DNA of 64,000 nucleotides, taken from the NCBI GenBank assembly GCA_023423695.1, contig JAFAFA010000126.1:62001-126000 (forward strand), read 5' to 3'. Shown here piece after piece: positions 33,979-42,326 of this stretch; position 1 is the first letter of the stretch, and the number at the start of each line of letters is the position of its first letter. The DNA is from Pseudomonadota bacterium. GTDB lineage: Bacteria > Pseudomonadota > Alphaproteobacteria > Azospirillales > Azospirillaceae. The notes beneath the pieces are model-generated. The model was not told the DNA's origin. It made no database searches and saw only the letters and a program-made list of their open reading frames with translations. Both the position numbers and the translations under genes were made by a program.

Positions 33979-34305
33979 TTACCGATGCCCGCTGATCTCC
34001 GCGTGCAGCGGCTTGGTGTCCTCGAATTTCTGCTGCTGCTCGGGGGTGGCGTCCTTCTGGTGCTTCTGCTTCCATTCGGAATAGGGCATGCCGTAGACGG
34101 CGATGCGGGCGTCCTCGTCGGACAGCGCGACGCCGCGCTCCTTGGCCGCCGCCGCATACCATTTGGACAGGCAATTGCGGCAGAAGCCGGCGAGGTTCAT
34201 CAGGTCGATGTTCTGCACGTCGGTGCGCTTGCGCAGATGCTCGACCAGACCGCGGAAGGCCGCGGCTTCCAGTTCGATGCGGGTCTGGTGGTCCAGATCG
34301 GCCAT
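33979..34305 (-). CDS. DUF1244 family protein
   Basis: A 108-residue protein matching the DUF1244 family of proteobacteria: LEAAAFRGLVEHLRKRTDVQNIDLMNLAGFCRNCLSKWY, then VALSDEDARIAVYGMPYSEWK and a polar tail. The CRNC motif (CxxC) could bind metal or act in redox chemistry; function is unknown. AGGAG lies 10 bases upstream of the ATG. It is the last gene of a three-gene run after tusA and the DUF2478-DUF364 gene, 32 bases downstream of the latter. Confidence 0.85.
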   Translation of the reverse strand: MADLDHQTRIELEAAAFRGLVEHLRKRTDVQNIDLMNLAGFCRNCLSKWYAAAAKERGVALSDEDARIAVYGMPYSEWKQKHQKDATPEQQQKFEDTKPLHAEISGHR

Positions 34306-34337
34306 GGGGTCTCTACTCCTCGGGATTTCTTGTTCTG

Positions 34338-35564
34338 TTAAGAGTGGGGTGGCCGGTGCAGCGTGACCATCCGGCCATGGGGATGAAAATCGCGCGAGCC
34401 GCCGCCGGCGGCGATAGTGCGGACCACCGCCTCGCGGTCGGTGACGACGAAGCCGGCCAGCACGTCGACGCCGTAGTCGAACAGGCGCGGGGTCAGCGGC
34501 GTGCCGGGGCCGATCATCGCCACCCGCGCCCCGGCCGACACCCGCAGCAGGCGGGGCAGGGTGCGGTTGGCGAAGGCCGAGGCGGTAACGGCCACCGCCT
34601 CCGCACCCGGCAGGAGCCAGTCGCAGGCGGCCTCCGGATGCTCGCCCTCCTGCGGGGTCATGTCGATCACCTGGGCACGCGGCATCCGGCGGGCGAGCTG
34701 CGGGAAGCCGCCTACCACCACGACGCGCCCCTCCACCGAAGCGAACAGGTCCAGCCCGTTGCCGGGGACGCCGGCCACATCGGGACGGTTGTAATGGGCG
34801 TTCAGCGCCGCGACGCCCACCGAAATCTCCAGAGGATCCCAGGAGCGCGCGGCCATGGCGGCGAGTTCGCGCAAGGACCGGCCGGCCCAGCGCGTCGGAG
34901 CGTCCTCCGACGCGGGGGCCTGACGCGCGGCGACGCCGAGTCCTTCGGCGGTTTCCACCAGGACCCACTTGTCGCCGGTGACGACGCGGCGGACCTCGGC
35001 GTCGGCGACGCCCTGCACCAGATCCGGGTACATCCGTTGCGGCCCCCACCAGCGCCACAGCGCGTCGGCGGTCGGCGACAGCAGATCACAGAAGCCGCCG
35101 GTGGCGGTCTGCCATTCGTTGAGATAGCGGCTGCCGACGCTGGTCAGCAGCGGGATGCCTTCCGCGATGGCCGTCAGCATCTCGTCCGACAGGCCGTCGC
35201 CATGCGACTCCAGCCCGGCGAACTTGTTGACCACCAGCAGGTCGACCTTCGCGGCGACCGCATCGCGGATGGCCTGGCTCGCCTCCGCCACGCCGGTCGG
35301 ATCGACGCGGCAGGACTGCGATTCCCGCCCAAGCCGCTGGGTGATGTCATAGGCGCGGCCGGTCGCGACATCGACCAGCTCCATCCGCTCCGCGCAGTCG
35401 TCGCCCGGCCCGTGGTTGCGCTGCACCAGCCCGCCGACGCGGAAGCCGCGCCGCTTCAGTTCCGCCGTGAAGCCGTCCAGCAGCGCGTCGACGCCGTACG
35501 AACCGGGTCCGTGGATCACGGCGCCGGGACGCAGGGGCGGCGGGGAGGCGGGGGGAAGCGGCAT
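34338..35564 (-). CDS. DUF2478-DUF364 fusion protein (putative NTPase plus metal-chelation domain)
   Basis: A 408-residue two-domain protein. Residues about 12-170 match the DUF2478 type (AVIHGPGSYGVDALLDGFTA, GGLVQRNHGPGDDCAERMEL, DLLVVNKFAGLESHGDGLSD), an NTPase-like fold often found near molybdenum genes. Residues about 175-405 match DUF364, a putative heavy-metal chelation domain (DKWVLVETAEGLGVAARQ, AALNAHYNR, GGFPQLARRMPRAQVIDMTP, RVAMIGPGTPLTPRLFDYG). A metal-handling role is inferred from both names and the tusA neighbour. ATG 35564 has AAAGG upstream. Confidence 0.75.
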   Translation of the reverse strand: MPLPPASPPPLRPGAVIHGPGSYGVDALLDGFTAELKRRGFRVGGLVQRNHGPGDDCAERMELVDVATGRAYDITQRLGRESQSCRVDPTGVAEASQAIRDAVAAKVDLLVVNKFAGLESHGDGLSDEMLTAIAEGIPLLTSVGSRYLNEWQTATGGFCDLLSPTADALWRWWGPQRMYPDLVQGVADAEVRRVVTGDKWVLVETAEGLGVAARQAPASEDAPTRWAGRSLRELAAMAARSWDPLEISVGVAALNAHYNRPDVAGVPGNGLDLFASVEGRVVVVGGFPQLARRMPRAQVIDMTPQEGEHPEAACDWLLPGAEAVAVTASAFANRTLPRLLRVSAGARVAMIGPGTPLTPRLFDYGVDVLAGFVVTDREAVVRTIAAGGGSRDFHPHGRMVTLHRPPHS

Positions 35565-35611
35565 CGGGGTGGACCTTTCGCGGATCGGCGGGGAGGGAAA
35601 GAACGGATGCC

Positions 35612-35854
35612 TCAGCCGCCCCGGCGGATGCGGTAGACGAAGACGGTCTGGTGGACCTCGTCCGGCTGGGTCTCGTGCGACAGCAGCGCGTTGTCGGTCG
35701 TGTTGCAGAAATGCCTGAAATCGATGACGGAGGCCGGGTCGGTCGCATGGACAACCAGTTCCTCCCCCGGGTCCATGCGGTCCAGCAGAGCCCGGGTGCG
35801 CAGGATGGGCAACGGGCAATGCAGCCCCTTCACGTCAAGCTCTCTCGCCGGCAC
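35612..35854 (-). CDS. TusA-like sulfurtransferase
   Basis: An 80-residue protein with the family motif LDVKGLHCPLPILRTRALL, in which the Cys of CPLP carries a persulfide. The rest (GEELVVHATDPASVIDFRHF) fits the fold. GTG 35854 has GGAG eight bases upstream. Such proteins pass sulfur to tRNA thiolation, molybdenum cofactor or formate dehydrogenase maturation. It lies 47 bases upstream of the DUF2478-DUF364 gene and is probably first in that operon, so a metal-sulfur cofactor role is plausible. Confidence 0.87.
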   Translation of the reverse strand: MPARELDVKGLHCPLPILRTRALLDRMDPGEELVVHATDPASVIDFRHFCNTTDNALLSHETQPDEVHQTVFVYRIRRGG

Positions 35855-36003
35855 CGCGCCCGCTCCACGATCGTTGAGGACGAAATCCTTACTCCGCCTG
35901 TGACTGTAGCCGGTTCGCGCCCGCTTCTCCAGACCCCGAGATTTTCGTCAAGCCGCGCTGTTGTACGGCCCAACGACGGGATTTCGACGAAAGGATTGCG
36001 GTC

Positions 36004-36996
36004 ATGGCGAAGCGTCTTGACGACAAGGTGGTGGTCATCACGGGCGCGTCCAGCGGCATCGGGCGGGCGACCGCGCTGGAGTTCGCGCGCCAGGGTGCGG
36101 CGGTGATCCTGGCGGCCCGGCGGATGGCAGCCTTGCACGAGGTGGCGGAGGAATGCGTGGAGGCCGGCGGCCGGGCGATGGTGGTTCCGACCGACGTCAC
36201 CGACCAGCGTGCCATGCAGCATCTGGCCGACCGCGCCGTCGAGGCCTTCGGCGGCATCGACATCTGGGTGAACAACGCCGGCGTCATCGCCTTCGGCCGG
36301 TTCGAGGACATCCCCGACGAGGTGTTCGAGCAGGTGGTGCGCACCGACTTCCTCGGCACCGTCCATGGCTGCCGCGCCGTGCTTCCCCATTTCCTCGACC
36401 GCGGCGAGGGCATCATCATCAACACCGCGTCGATGGTGTCCAACATCGGCCAGCGCTATGCCACCCCCTACACCGCGGCGAAGTTCGCGGTGCGCGGCTT
36501 TTCCGAATCCCTGCGCCAGGAGCTTGTGGACGAGCCGGGCATCCATGTCTGCATGGTCATGCCGGCGTCGATCGACACGCCGCTGTGGCAGCATGCCGCC
36601 AACTACACCGGCCGGGCGGTCAAGCCGCTGAACCCCATCCACCCGCCGGAGGAGGTCGCCGCCGCCATCCTGTCGCTGGCCCGCAACCCCCAACGCGAGC
36701 AGTTCGTCGGCACCGAGGGGCGCATCGCCGCGGTCGGCAACGCCATGGCCCCGCAACTGACCGAGCGGGCGCTCGCCCACACCATCGAACGCGACATGTT
36801 CCAGAACCGCTCGGCTCCCGCCACCTCGGGCGGCGTGCTGAAGGCGATGCCGGAATATCAGGGCGCCAGCGGCGGCTGGATCGAACCCAAGCCGCCGCGC
36901 CGCCCCTTCTCCTGGACCAACCTGACCCTGTTCCTGCTGCCGATGGTGCTGGCCAGCCGTCCGCTGGGCAACGGGCGCTCGCGGCACGTCTGGTGA
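36004..36996 (+). CDS. SDR-family oxidoreductase with C-terminal hydrophobic tail
   Basis: A 330-residue classical-type SDR: TGASSGIGRA cofactor motif, NNAGVIAFG, catalytic Ser in NTASMVSNIG and YTAAK. After the usual 250 residues there is an extension ending in a hydrophobic stretch, LTLFLLPMVLASRPL, which may attach it to the membrane. The substrate is unknown. It is divergent from tusA by about 150 bases and stands upstream of the Hsp70-like gene in the same direction. Confidence 0.82.
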   Translation: MAKRLDDKVVVITGASSGIGRATALEFARQGAAVILAARRMAALHEVAEECVEAGGRAMVVPTDVTDQRAMQHLADRAVEAFGGIDIWVNNAGVIAFGRFEDIPDEVFEQVVRTDFLGTVHGCRAVLPHFLDRGEGIIINTASMVSNIGQRYATPYTAAKFAVRGFSESLRQELVDEPGIHVCMVMPASIDTPLWQHAANYTGRAVKPLNPIHPPEEVAAAILSLARNPQREQFVGTEGRIAAVGNAMAPQLTERALAHTIERDMFQNRSAPATSGGVLKAMPEYQGASGGWIEPKPPRRPFSWTNLTLFLLPMVLASRPLGNGRSRHVW

Positions 36997-37126
36997 TGCC
37001 GCATCCGATCCTCCGGCGACACGCCTGATCCGGCGGCCTTGATCCGGTGGCCGGGAGCCGTTATACGCTCGCCCCTTTTCCGGTGCGGCGGGTGGCCGCA
37101 GCGGTCATCCGGGCAGGAGGCGGGAC

Positions 37127-38377
37127 ATGACGGCGTGCGGACTCGATTTCGGCACCTCGAACACGACGCTGGGCGTGCAGGACGCCGGCGGCTTCCGGCT
37201 CCTGGCGCTGGACGGCGCACGCACCACCCTGCCGACGGCGGTGTTCTTCGACTTCGAGCATGACCGGACCACCATCGGCCAGGAGGCCATCGACGCCTAT
37301 GTGTCGGGGGTGGAAGGGCGGCTGATGCGCTCGATCAAGTCGATGCTCGGCACCGACCTGATCGACGCCGACACCGCGCTGCGCAAGGGCCGCATCAGCT
37401 TCCGCGCGGTGATCGGCACCTTCCTCGACCTCGTGAAGGCGCGGGCCGAGCAGGCGCTGGGGGGAGAACTGGGCGACGTGGTGGTCGGGCGCCCGGTCCA
37501 TTTCGTCGACGGCGACCCGGCCGGCGACGCCGCGGCGGAGGAGACGCTGGGGCAGATCGCGCGGGCGGCCGGGTTCCGCAACGTCTCCTTCCAGTTCGAA
37601 CCCATCGCCGCCGCGCTCGATTACGAACAGCAGGTGTCGGGGGAGGAACTGGCGCTGATCGCCGACATCGGCGGCGGCACCTCCGACTTCTCGGTCGTGC
37701 GCATCGGGCCGGAGCGGCGGGGCAAGGCCGACCGGGCCGGCGACATCCTGGCCAATGACGGCATCCGCGTCGGCGGTACCGACTTCGACCGCGACCTCAG
37801 CCTCGCCACCGCCATGCCGGAACTGGGACTGGGCAGCGCGATGAAACGCGCCGGGCTGCTGGCGCCGCGCAGCATCTATTTCGATCTGGCGACCTGGTCG
37901 AAGATCAACTTCCTCTACACCGCCAAGGCAATGGCCGAGCTGGAGCGCCTGCGGCGCGATTCCGCCGAGTCCGAGAAGATCGAGCGGCTGATCGGCGTGG
38001 TCGAGCACCGTCAGGGCCATGCGCTGGCCATGGCGGTGGAGCGCACGAAGATCGCGCTGTCCGACCGCGAGGCTGCGGATCTGGCGCTGGACTGGGGCGA
38101 CGGCGACCTCGCCCTGGCGGTCGACCGGGAGGCGCTGAACCGTGCCACCGGCTCGCTGGCCGCCCGCATCGGCTCGCGCATCCGCGACTGCCTGGCGGAT
38201 GCGGGCGTGACCGCCGACCGCATCGATGCGGTGTTCCTGACCGGCGGCTCCACCCTGCTGCCGCAGGTGCGCGCCGCCATCCTGGCCGAGGCGCCGGGAG
38301 CGCGGGTGGTGGAAGGCAACATCTTCGGTTCCGTCGGCCTGGGGCTGACGGTGGAGGCGCTGCGGCGGTACGGGTAA
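37127..38377 (+). CDS. yegD: Hsp70-family protein, YegD-like
   Basis: A 416-residue actin-fold ATPase: phosphate-1 motif CGLDFGTSNTTLG, phosphate-2 ADIGGGTSDFSVV, and the adenosine motif LTGGSTLLPQVRAAI. It lacks the C-terminal substrate-binding domain of DnaK, as does E. coli YegD. A chaperone-like role is assumed for the family but not shown. It lies 130 bases after the SDR gene. Confidence 0.88.
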   Translation: MTACGLDFGTSNTTLGVQDAGGFRLLALDGARTTLPTAVFFDFEHDRTTIGQEAIDAYVSGVEGRLMRSIKSMLGTDLIDADTALRKGRISFRAVIGTFLDLVKARAEQALGGELGDVVVGRPVHFVDGDPAGDAAAEETLGQIARAAGFRNVSFQFEPIAAALDYEQQVSGEELALIADIGGGTSDFSVVRIGPERRGKADRAGDILANDGIRVGGTDFDRDLSLATAMPELGLGSAMKRAGLLAPRSIYFDLATWSKINFLYTAKAMAELERLRRDSAESEKIERLIGVVEHRQGHALAMAVERTKIALSDREAADLALDWGDGDLALAVDREALNRATGSLAARIGSRIRDCLADAGVTADRIDAVFLTGGSTLLPQVRAAILAEAPGARVVEGNIFGSVGLGLTVEALRRYG

Positions 38378-38446
38378 GGGGCGCCGGTCCGGCTCCTACG
38401 GGGGGCGGCTGAGGCCACCCCCGTGACGGGATCGTGCTGCCGGGCG

Positions 38447-40051
38447 TCACTTGCGCTTGGGCTGCTGCTTTTTGAAGTCCTCGTAGAACTGGTCGGCCAT
38501 CTTGCGCAGGGAGCGTCCGATCGCGGCGTATTCGTATTCGTTCAGATTGGCCAGCGAGGCGCGGGCGGCCGGCTGCTGGGTGCCGAAACCCTTGCCCGGA
38601 AGCAGGACGATGCCGGTTTCCGCCGCGATGCGGAACAGCAGATCGTTCGGCTTGTAGGTCGCCTTCACCCAGGCCGCATAGTCGGGGCCGTACAGCTTCA
38701 AGGCGATGTTTTCCAGATCGAGCAGCGTGTAGTAGGCGACCTCGTTCGGATCCGACTGCGTCGGCATGCCCAGTTCGCGGTACAGCGCGGCTTCGCGCCG
38801 GCGGATCACCTTCTTCAGTTCGGCCTTGTAGCCGTCCTGTTCGTCCATCAGGGCGAACAGGGAGAACATCACCATCTGCACCTGCTGCGGCGTGGACAGA
38901 CCGGCGGTGTGGTTCAGCGCCACGGTGCGGCTGTCGGCGACCAGCCGGTCGATGAAGCGCAGGCTGCGCACATCCGGCACCAGCGAACCGTAGCGGCGGT
39001 CGAGCATGGCCTTCCGTTCCTCCGGCAGGCCGGCAAGCTGCTGGTCACAGACATTCTGCTTATGGGTCGCAATCACGCCCAACCGCCATCCGGTCGCCCC
39101 GAAATACTTCGAGAAGGAATAGACCAGCATGGTGTTGAAGGGGCAGACGGCGAACAGCGACCGGAACTCATCGGCGAAGGTGCCATACACATCGTCGGTC
39201 AGGATGATCAGGTCCTTCCGGTCGTTCTTCACGATGCCGGCAATCCGCTCGAGGCTGCGGTCGTCCATCCTGACCGAGGGAGGGTTGCTGGGATTGACGC
39301 AGAAGAACACCTTGACCGCCGGGTCCTTCAGCTTGTCCAGCTCGGCATCGGGATACTGCCAGTCCTGCGCGGGATCGGCGTTGACCGCGACCTCCTGCAG
39401 CCCGTATTCGTCGAGTTCGGGGATTTCGATGTAGGGGGTGAAGACGGGCAGGCCGATGGCGACCTTGTCCCCCCGTTGGATCAGCCCGTTCTGCTTCATC
39501 GTGTTGAAGATGTAGGTCATCGCCGCGGTGCCGCCCTCCACCGCGAACAGATCGATGCTGCCGGGCGGCAGAAAGCCGCCGACCATCTCCTTCACCACAT
39601 AGTGCCGGACGATGTCCTCGCTGACCGACAGCATGCGCGGCGGAACCGGGTAGTTCGACCCCAGGATCCCCTCCACCATCTCATGCAGGAAGGCGGAGGC
39701 CGACAGGCCGAGCTGATCGCGCACGTAGCTCAGCGCGCGGCCGAGAAACACGACGCCGGTCTGATCGCGGTGTTCCGAGATGTAGCGTTCGAAACGCCCC
39801 TCGATCCCCTCGATCCGCGGCAGGCCGCCGACTCCGTTCGGCATGTAGGAGAAGGACAGCTCGGCCTCCGCGACGGCGAACAGGCCGAGCCGGAAGAAAG
39901 CCCGGCGCGGCAGCGTCGCCAGGAAGTTCGGGTTGCCGCGGCCTGCGTTCAGCATCAGTCGGTTCTCGCGGCCGGACGCGAGCTTGATCAGTTCATCCTT
40001 CAGTTCGAAGGGGCTGAGCTTCTCGTAGCGGCTGTAATCGATCGGATCCAT
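38447..40051 (-). CDS. aspD: Aspartate 4-decarboxylase / aspartate aminotransferase
   Basis: A 534-residue PLP enzyme, the size of known bifunctional aspartate 4-decarboxylases (AsdA/AspD) and longer than ordinary aspartate aminotransferases. It has NAGRGNPNFLATLPRRAFF, VNPSNPPSVRMDDRSLERI, and the PLP Lys in SFSKYFGATGWRLGVIA. It converts aspartate to alanine and CO2. GAGGAG precedes the ATG by 9 bases. The aspT antiporter gene lies 21 bases upstream, which makes the pathway assignment strong. Confidence 0.9.
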   Translation of the reverse strand: MDPIDYSRYEKLSPFELKDELIKLASGRENRLMLNAGRGNPNFLATLPRRAFFRLGLFAVAEAELSFSYMPNGVGGLPRIEGIEGRFERYISEHRDQTGVVFLGRALSYVRDQLGLSASAFLHEMVEGILGSNYPVPPRMLSVSEDIVRHYVVKEMVGGFLPPGSIDLFAVEGGTAAMTYIFNTMKQNGLIQRGDKVAIGLPVFTPYIEIPELDEYGLQEVAVNADPAQDWQYPDAELDKLKDPAVKVFFCVNPSNPPSVRMDDRSLERIAGIVKNDRKDLIILTDDVYGTFADEFRSLFAVCPFNTMLVYSFSKYFGATGWRLGVIATHKQNVCDQQLAGLPEERKAMLDRRYGSLVPDVRSLRFIDRLVADSRTVALNHTAGLSTPQQVQMVMFSLFALMDEQDGYKAELKKVIRRREAALYRELGMPTQSDPNEVAYYTLLDLENIALKLYGPDYAAWVKATYKPNDLLFRIAAETGIVLLPGKGFGTQQPAARASLANLNEYEYAAIGRSLRKMADQFYEDFKKQQPKRK

Positions 40052-40072
40052 GGTGGAATCTCCTCGTCCGGA

Positions 40073-41761
40073 TTACACGAAGGCCACGACCAGCGGGCCC
40101 AGCAGGGTCAGGAAGACGTTCGCCAGCGCATAGGTGATGGCGAAAGGGACGGTCGGGATCGAGTTGCCGGCCTTGTTGAGCACCTCGCCGAAGGCCGGGT
40201 TGGCGCTTCGCGCGCCGGAAAGCGCGCCGGCGAAGACGGCCACATTGTCGTAGCGCAGCAGGTAACGGCCGACGAGCAGGGTGACGATCAACGGAACGAG
40301 CGTCACCACCATGCCGACCAGGAAGATGCTCAAGCCGCTCTCGGCGACCGTGCTCACCGCCTGCCGGCCGGATTGCAGCCCGACTACGGCGACGAAGCCG
40401 GCAAGTCCCAGGTCGCGCAGCAGCGTGGAGGCCGGCGTGGGCATGTTGCCGATTGTGAGGTTGCGGGTGCGGTACCAGCCGAACAGCAGCCCGGCCAGCA
40501 GGGCGCCGCCGCCGCTGCCCAGCGTCAGCGGAATGTCGCCGAAGCGGATCACGGCCAGTCCGACGAGCAGGCCGAGCGCCAGCCCCAGGCCGTGGTAGAC
40601 GAAGTCCGTCTTGTCGCTTGGGATGATGTCCGTTCCCACGGCCTTCGCGACGCGCTGCACGTCCTCCGCGGTGCCGTAGAGCGTGGCGACGTCGCCGGCC
40701 TCGATCACGGTATCGGGGGCGAGCGTCAGCGGCGTGCCGCTCCGCTTCACGCCGGTCACATAGACGCCGTGATAGTGGATGTCCGCCGCTTCCCTACGGA
40801 TCTCCGCGACGGTGCGGTGGATGTAGGCCGGGTTGGTGATGGCCACGTCCCGCTCCAGCATGATCAGGTCCATGCCCTCCGAGGACTGAAGCTCCGTTCC
40901 GAGGGTGCCGGCGAGATCGACCACCCCGGCACGCCTTCCCACCAGCAGAGCGATGTCTCCCGCCTGCAGCCGCAGATCCGGCTGCAAGCCGATCAGCGTG
41001 TTGTTGCGCTTCACGCGTTCGACGCTGACCGGGCCGTCGGCGGACGCCGCCTCGACCTCCGCCACGGTCCGGCCCGCGGCCTGTTCGATCCGGTACAGGC
41101 GACCGACCAGGGCCGGCATGGCGTACTCCTCGCCACGCCCCAGAAGATGGGCGCCGGCCAGCATCGCCGTTTCCGCCTTGATGGCGTCGTCGCGGATGCT
41201 GCGCTTCATCAGCCAGGGCAGCAGATTGACGCAGACCAGAATGGGGCCGAAAGATCCGAAGATGTAGGTGACGGCATAGCCGACCGCGACGTTGCTCTGG
41301 AGGCGCTGCACCTCTTCCGCGGATAAACCGAGTTTGCCGATGGCGGAGCTGGCTGTGCCGATGATGGCCGACTGGGTCAGCCCACCGGACGCGATGCCCG
41401 CGGCCAAGCCTTTGTCGAGACCCGTCATGCGGGCCATGACGATGACCGTGATCAAGCCGCTGACCGCCAGAACCGCCGCCAGGATAATTTCGCGGATCGA
41501 TTTCCGGCCGAGCGATTGAAAGAATTTCGGGCCGCTTTCGAAACCGACAGCATAGATGAATAAGGCAAACAGGATCGATTTGACGCCATTGTCGATCGAC
41601 ACGCCGATTTGACTGATCGCGACAGCGACCAACAGAGAACCGGCAACTCCGCCGAGCTGAAATTTACCGAACTGGACCTTTCCGATCCAATAACCGCCCG
41701 CCAGGGAAAGGAATAACGCGATCTCTGGTGCTTGATTGAGGAGGGAGTGAATCCATGACAT
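40073..41761 (-). CDS. aspT: Aspartate:alanine antiporter
   Basis: A 562-residue membrane protein of the aspartate:alanine exchanger family: an N-terminal membrane block (residues 10-170), two soluble RCK_C/TrkA_C-like domains in the middle (about 200-370; NTLIGLQPDLRLQAGDIALL and SGTPLTLAPDTVIEAGDVATL), and a C-terminal membrane block including GARSANPAFGEVLNKAGNS. It swaps aspartate for alanine; with AspD this nets proton consumption inside and charge export. ATG 41761 follows AAGGA. Confidence 0.9.
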   Translation of the reverse strand: MSWIHSLLNQAPEIALFLSLAGGYWIGKVQFGKFQLGGVAGSLLVAVAISQIGVSIDNGVKSILFALFIYAVGFESGPKFFQSLGRKSIREIILAAVLAVSGLITVIVMARMTGLDKGLAAGIASGGLTQSAIIGTASSAIGKLGLSAEEVQRLQSNVAVGYAVTYIFGSFGPILVCVNLLPWLMKRSIRDDAIKAETAMLAGAHLLGRGEEYAMPALVGRLYRIEQAAGRTVAEVEAASADGPVSVERVKRNNTLIGLQPDLRLQAGDIALLVGRRAGVVDLAGTLGTELQSSEGMDLIMLERDVAITNPAYIHRTVAEIRREAADIHYHGVYVTGVKRSGTPLTLAPDTVIEAGDVATLYGTAEDVQRVAKAVGTDIIPSDKTDFVYHGLGLALGLLVGLAVIRFGDIPLTLGSGGGALLAGLLFGWYRTRNLTIGNMPTPASTLLRDLGLAGFVAVVGLQSGRQAVSTVAESGLSIFLVGMVVTLVPLIVTLLVGRYLLRYDNVAVFAGALSGARSANPAFGEVLNKAGNSIPTVPFAITYALANVFLTLLGPLVVAFV

Positions 41762-42326
41762 GGGATTTCCTTGCAGCAGGGTTGTGTTCCTGCGCTTTGT
41801 CAGATGGATAGTGAAAAGAAGTGAAGACCAGCACTTTGGCCCGGTCAAGGAGACACGTGCTGGATTCTGATTTATAACTCGTAAGATTATGTTATCGGCA
41901 GCGGGTGTCCATAAAAAGAACTATGCTGCCCGTACACTTCGATGAACTGCAATTTTAAAATTATTGCCGTTTATAAATAAATATCACCCTGAATTTTCAT
42001 TCAACGCGTTCGAATATTGATTTTTTCAAGGTTGGGCGTGGCTGCTGAAAAAAGTCATAAGTGGAGGATTCCCGCGGCACATGAGAGCCGGTCCGGGAAG
42101 ACATCGAATTGAAGGATGGTGGCGCATGAACCGGCCTGACGTCGGGCCGGTTCACCTGTCCGGCAAGGCGCCTTGGCAGCCTGCGGCGGCGGAAGCTATG
42201 GCCCTGTACGATATCGGATGCGGCGTCGGGGGCACGGCAGCGGCAGAGCATCCGCAACCGTCCCCCTTGCCTGCGAGTCAACTCCCGGCCGCTTCGGCCA
42301 CCGCCGTCACCGGGAGAAGACCCACC
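41762..42326. other. AT-rich leader upstream of aspT, with palindromes
   Basis: No credible gene is present in these 565 bases. The part 41860-42060 is much more AT-rich than its surroundings and includes the perfect palindrome AATTTTAAAATT (41951-41962), extended by GCAAT/ATTGC. At 42127-42154 a 10-bp stem TGAACCGGCC/GGCCGGTTCA encloses eight bases. The region probably holds the aspT promoter and the end of the mrp transcript; its base composition suggests the aspT-aspD segment may have been acquired. Confidence 0.55.

Noticed and set aside
38423..41326. A 967-codon plus-strand frame opposite aspD and aspT
   Set aside because: Both underlying minus-strand genes are strongly supported; the antisense product has no recognisable features.
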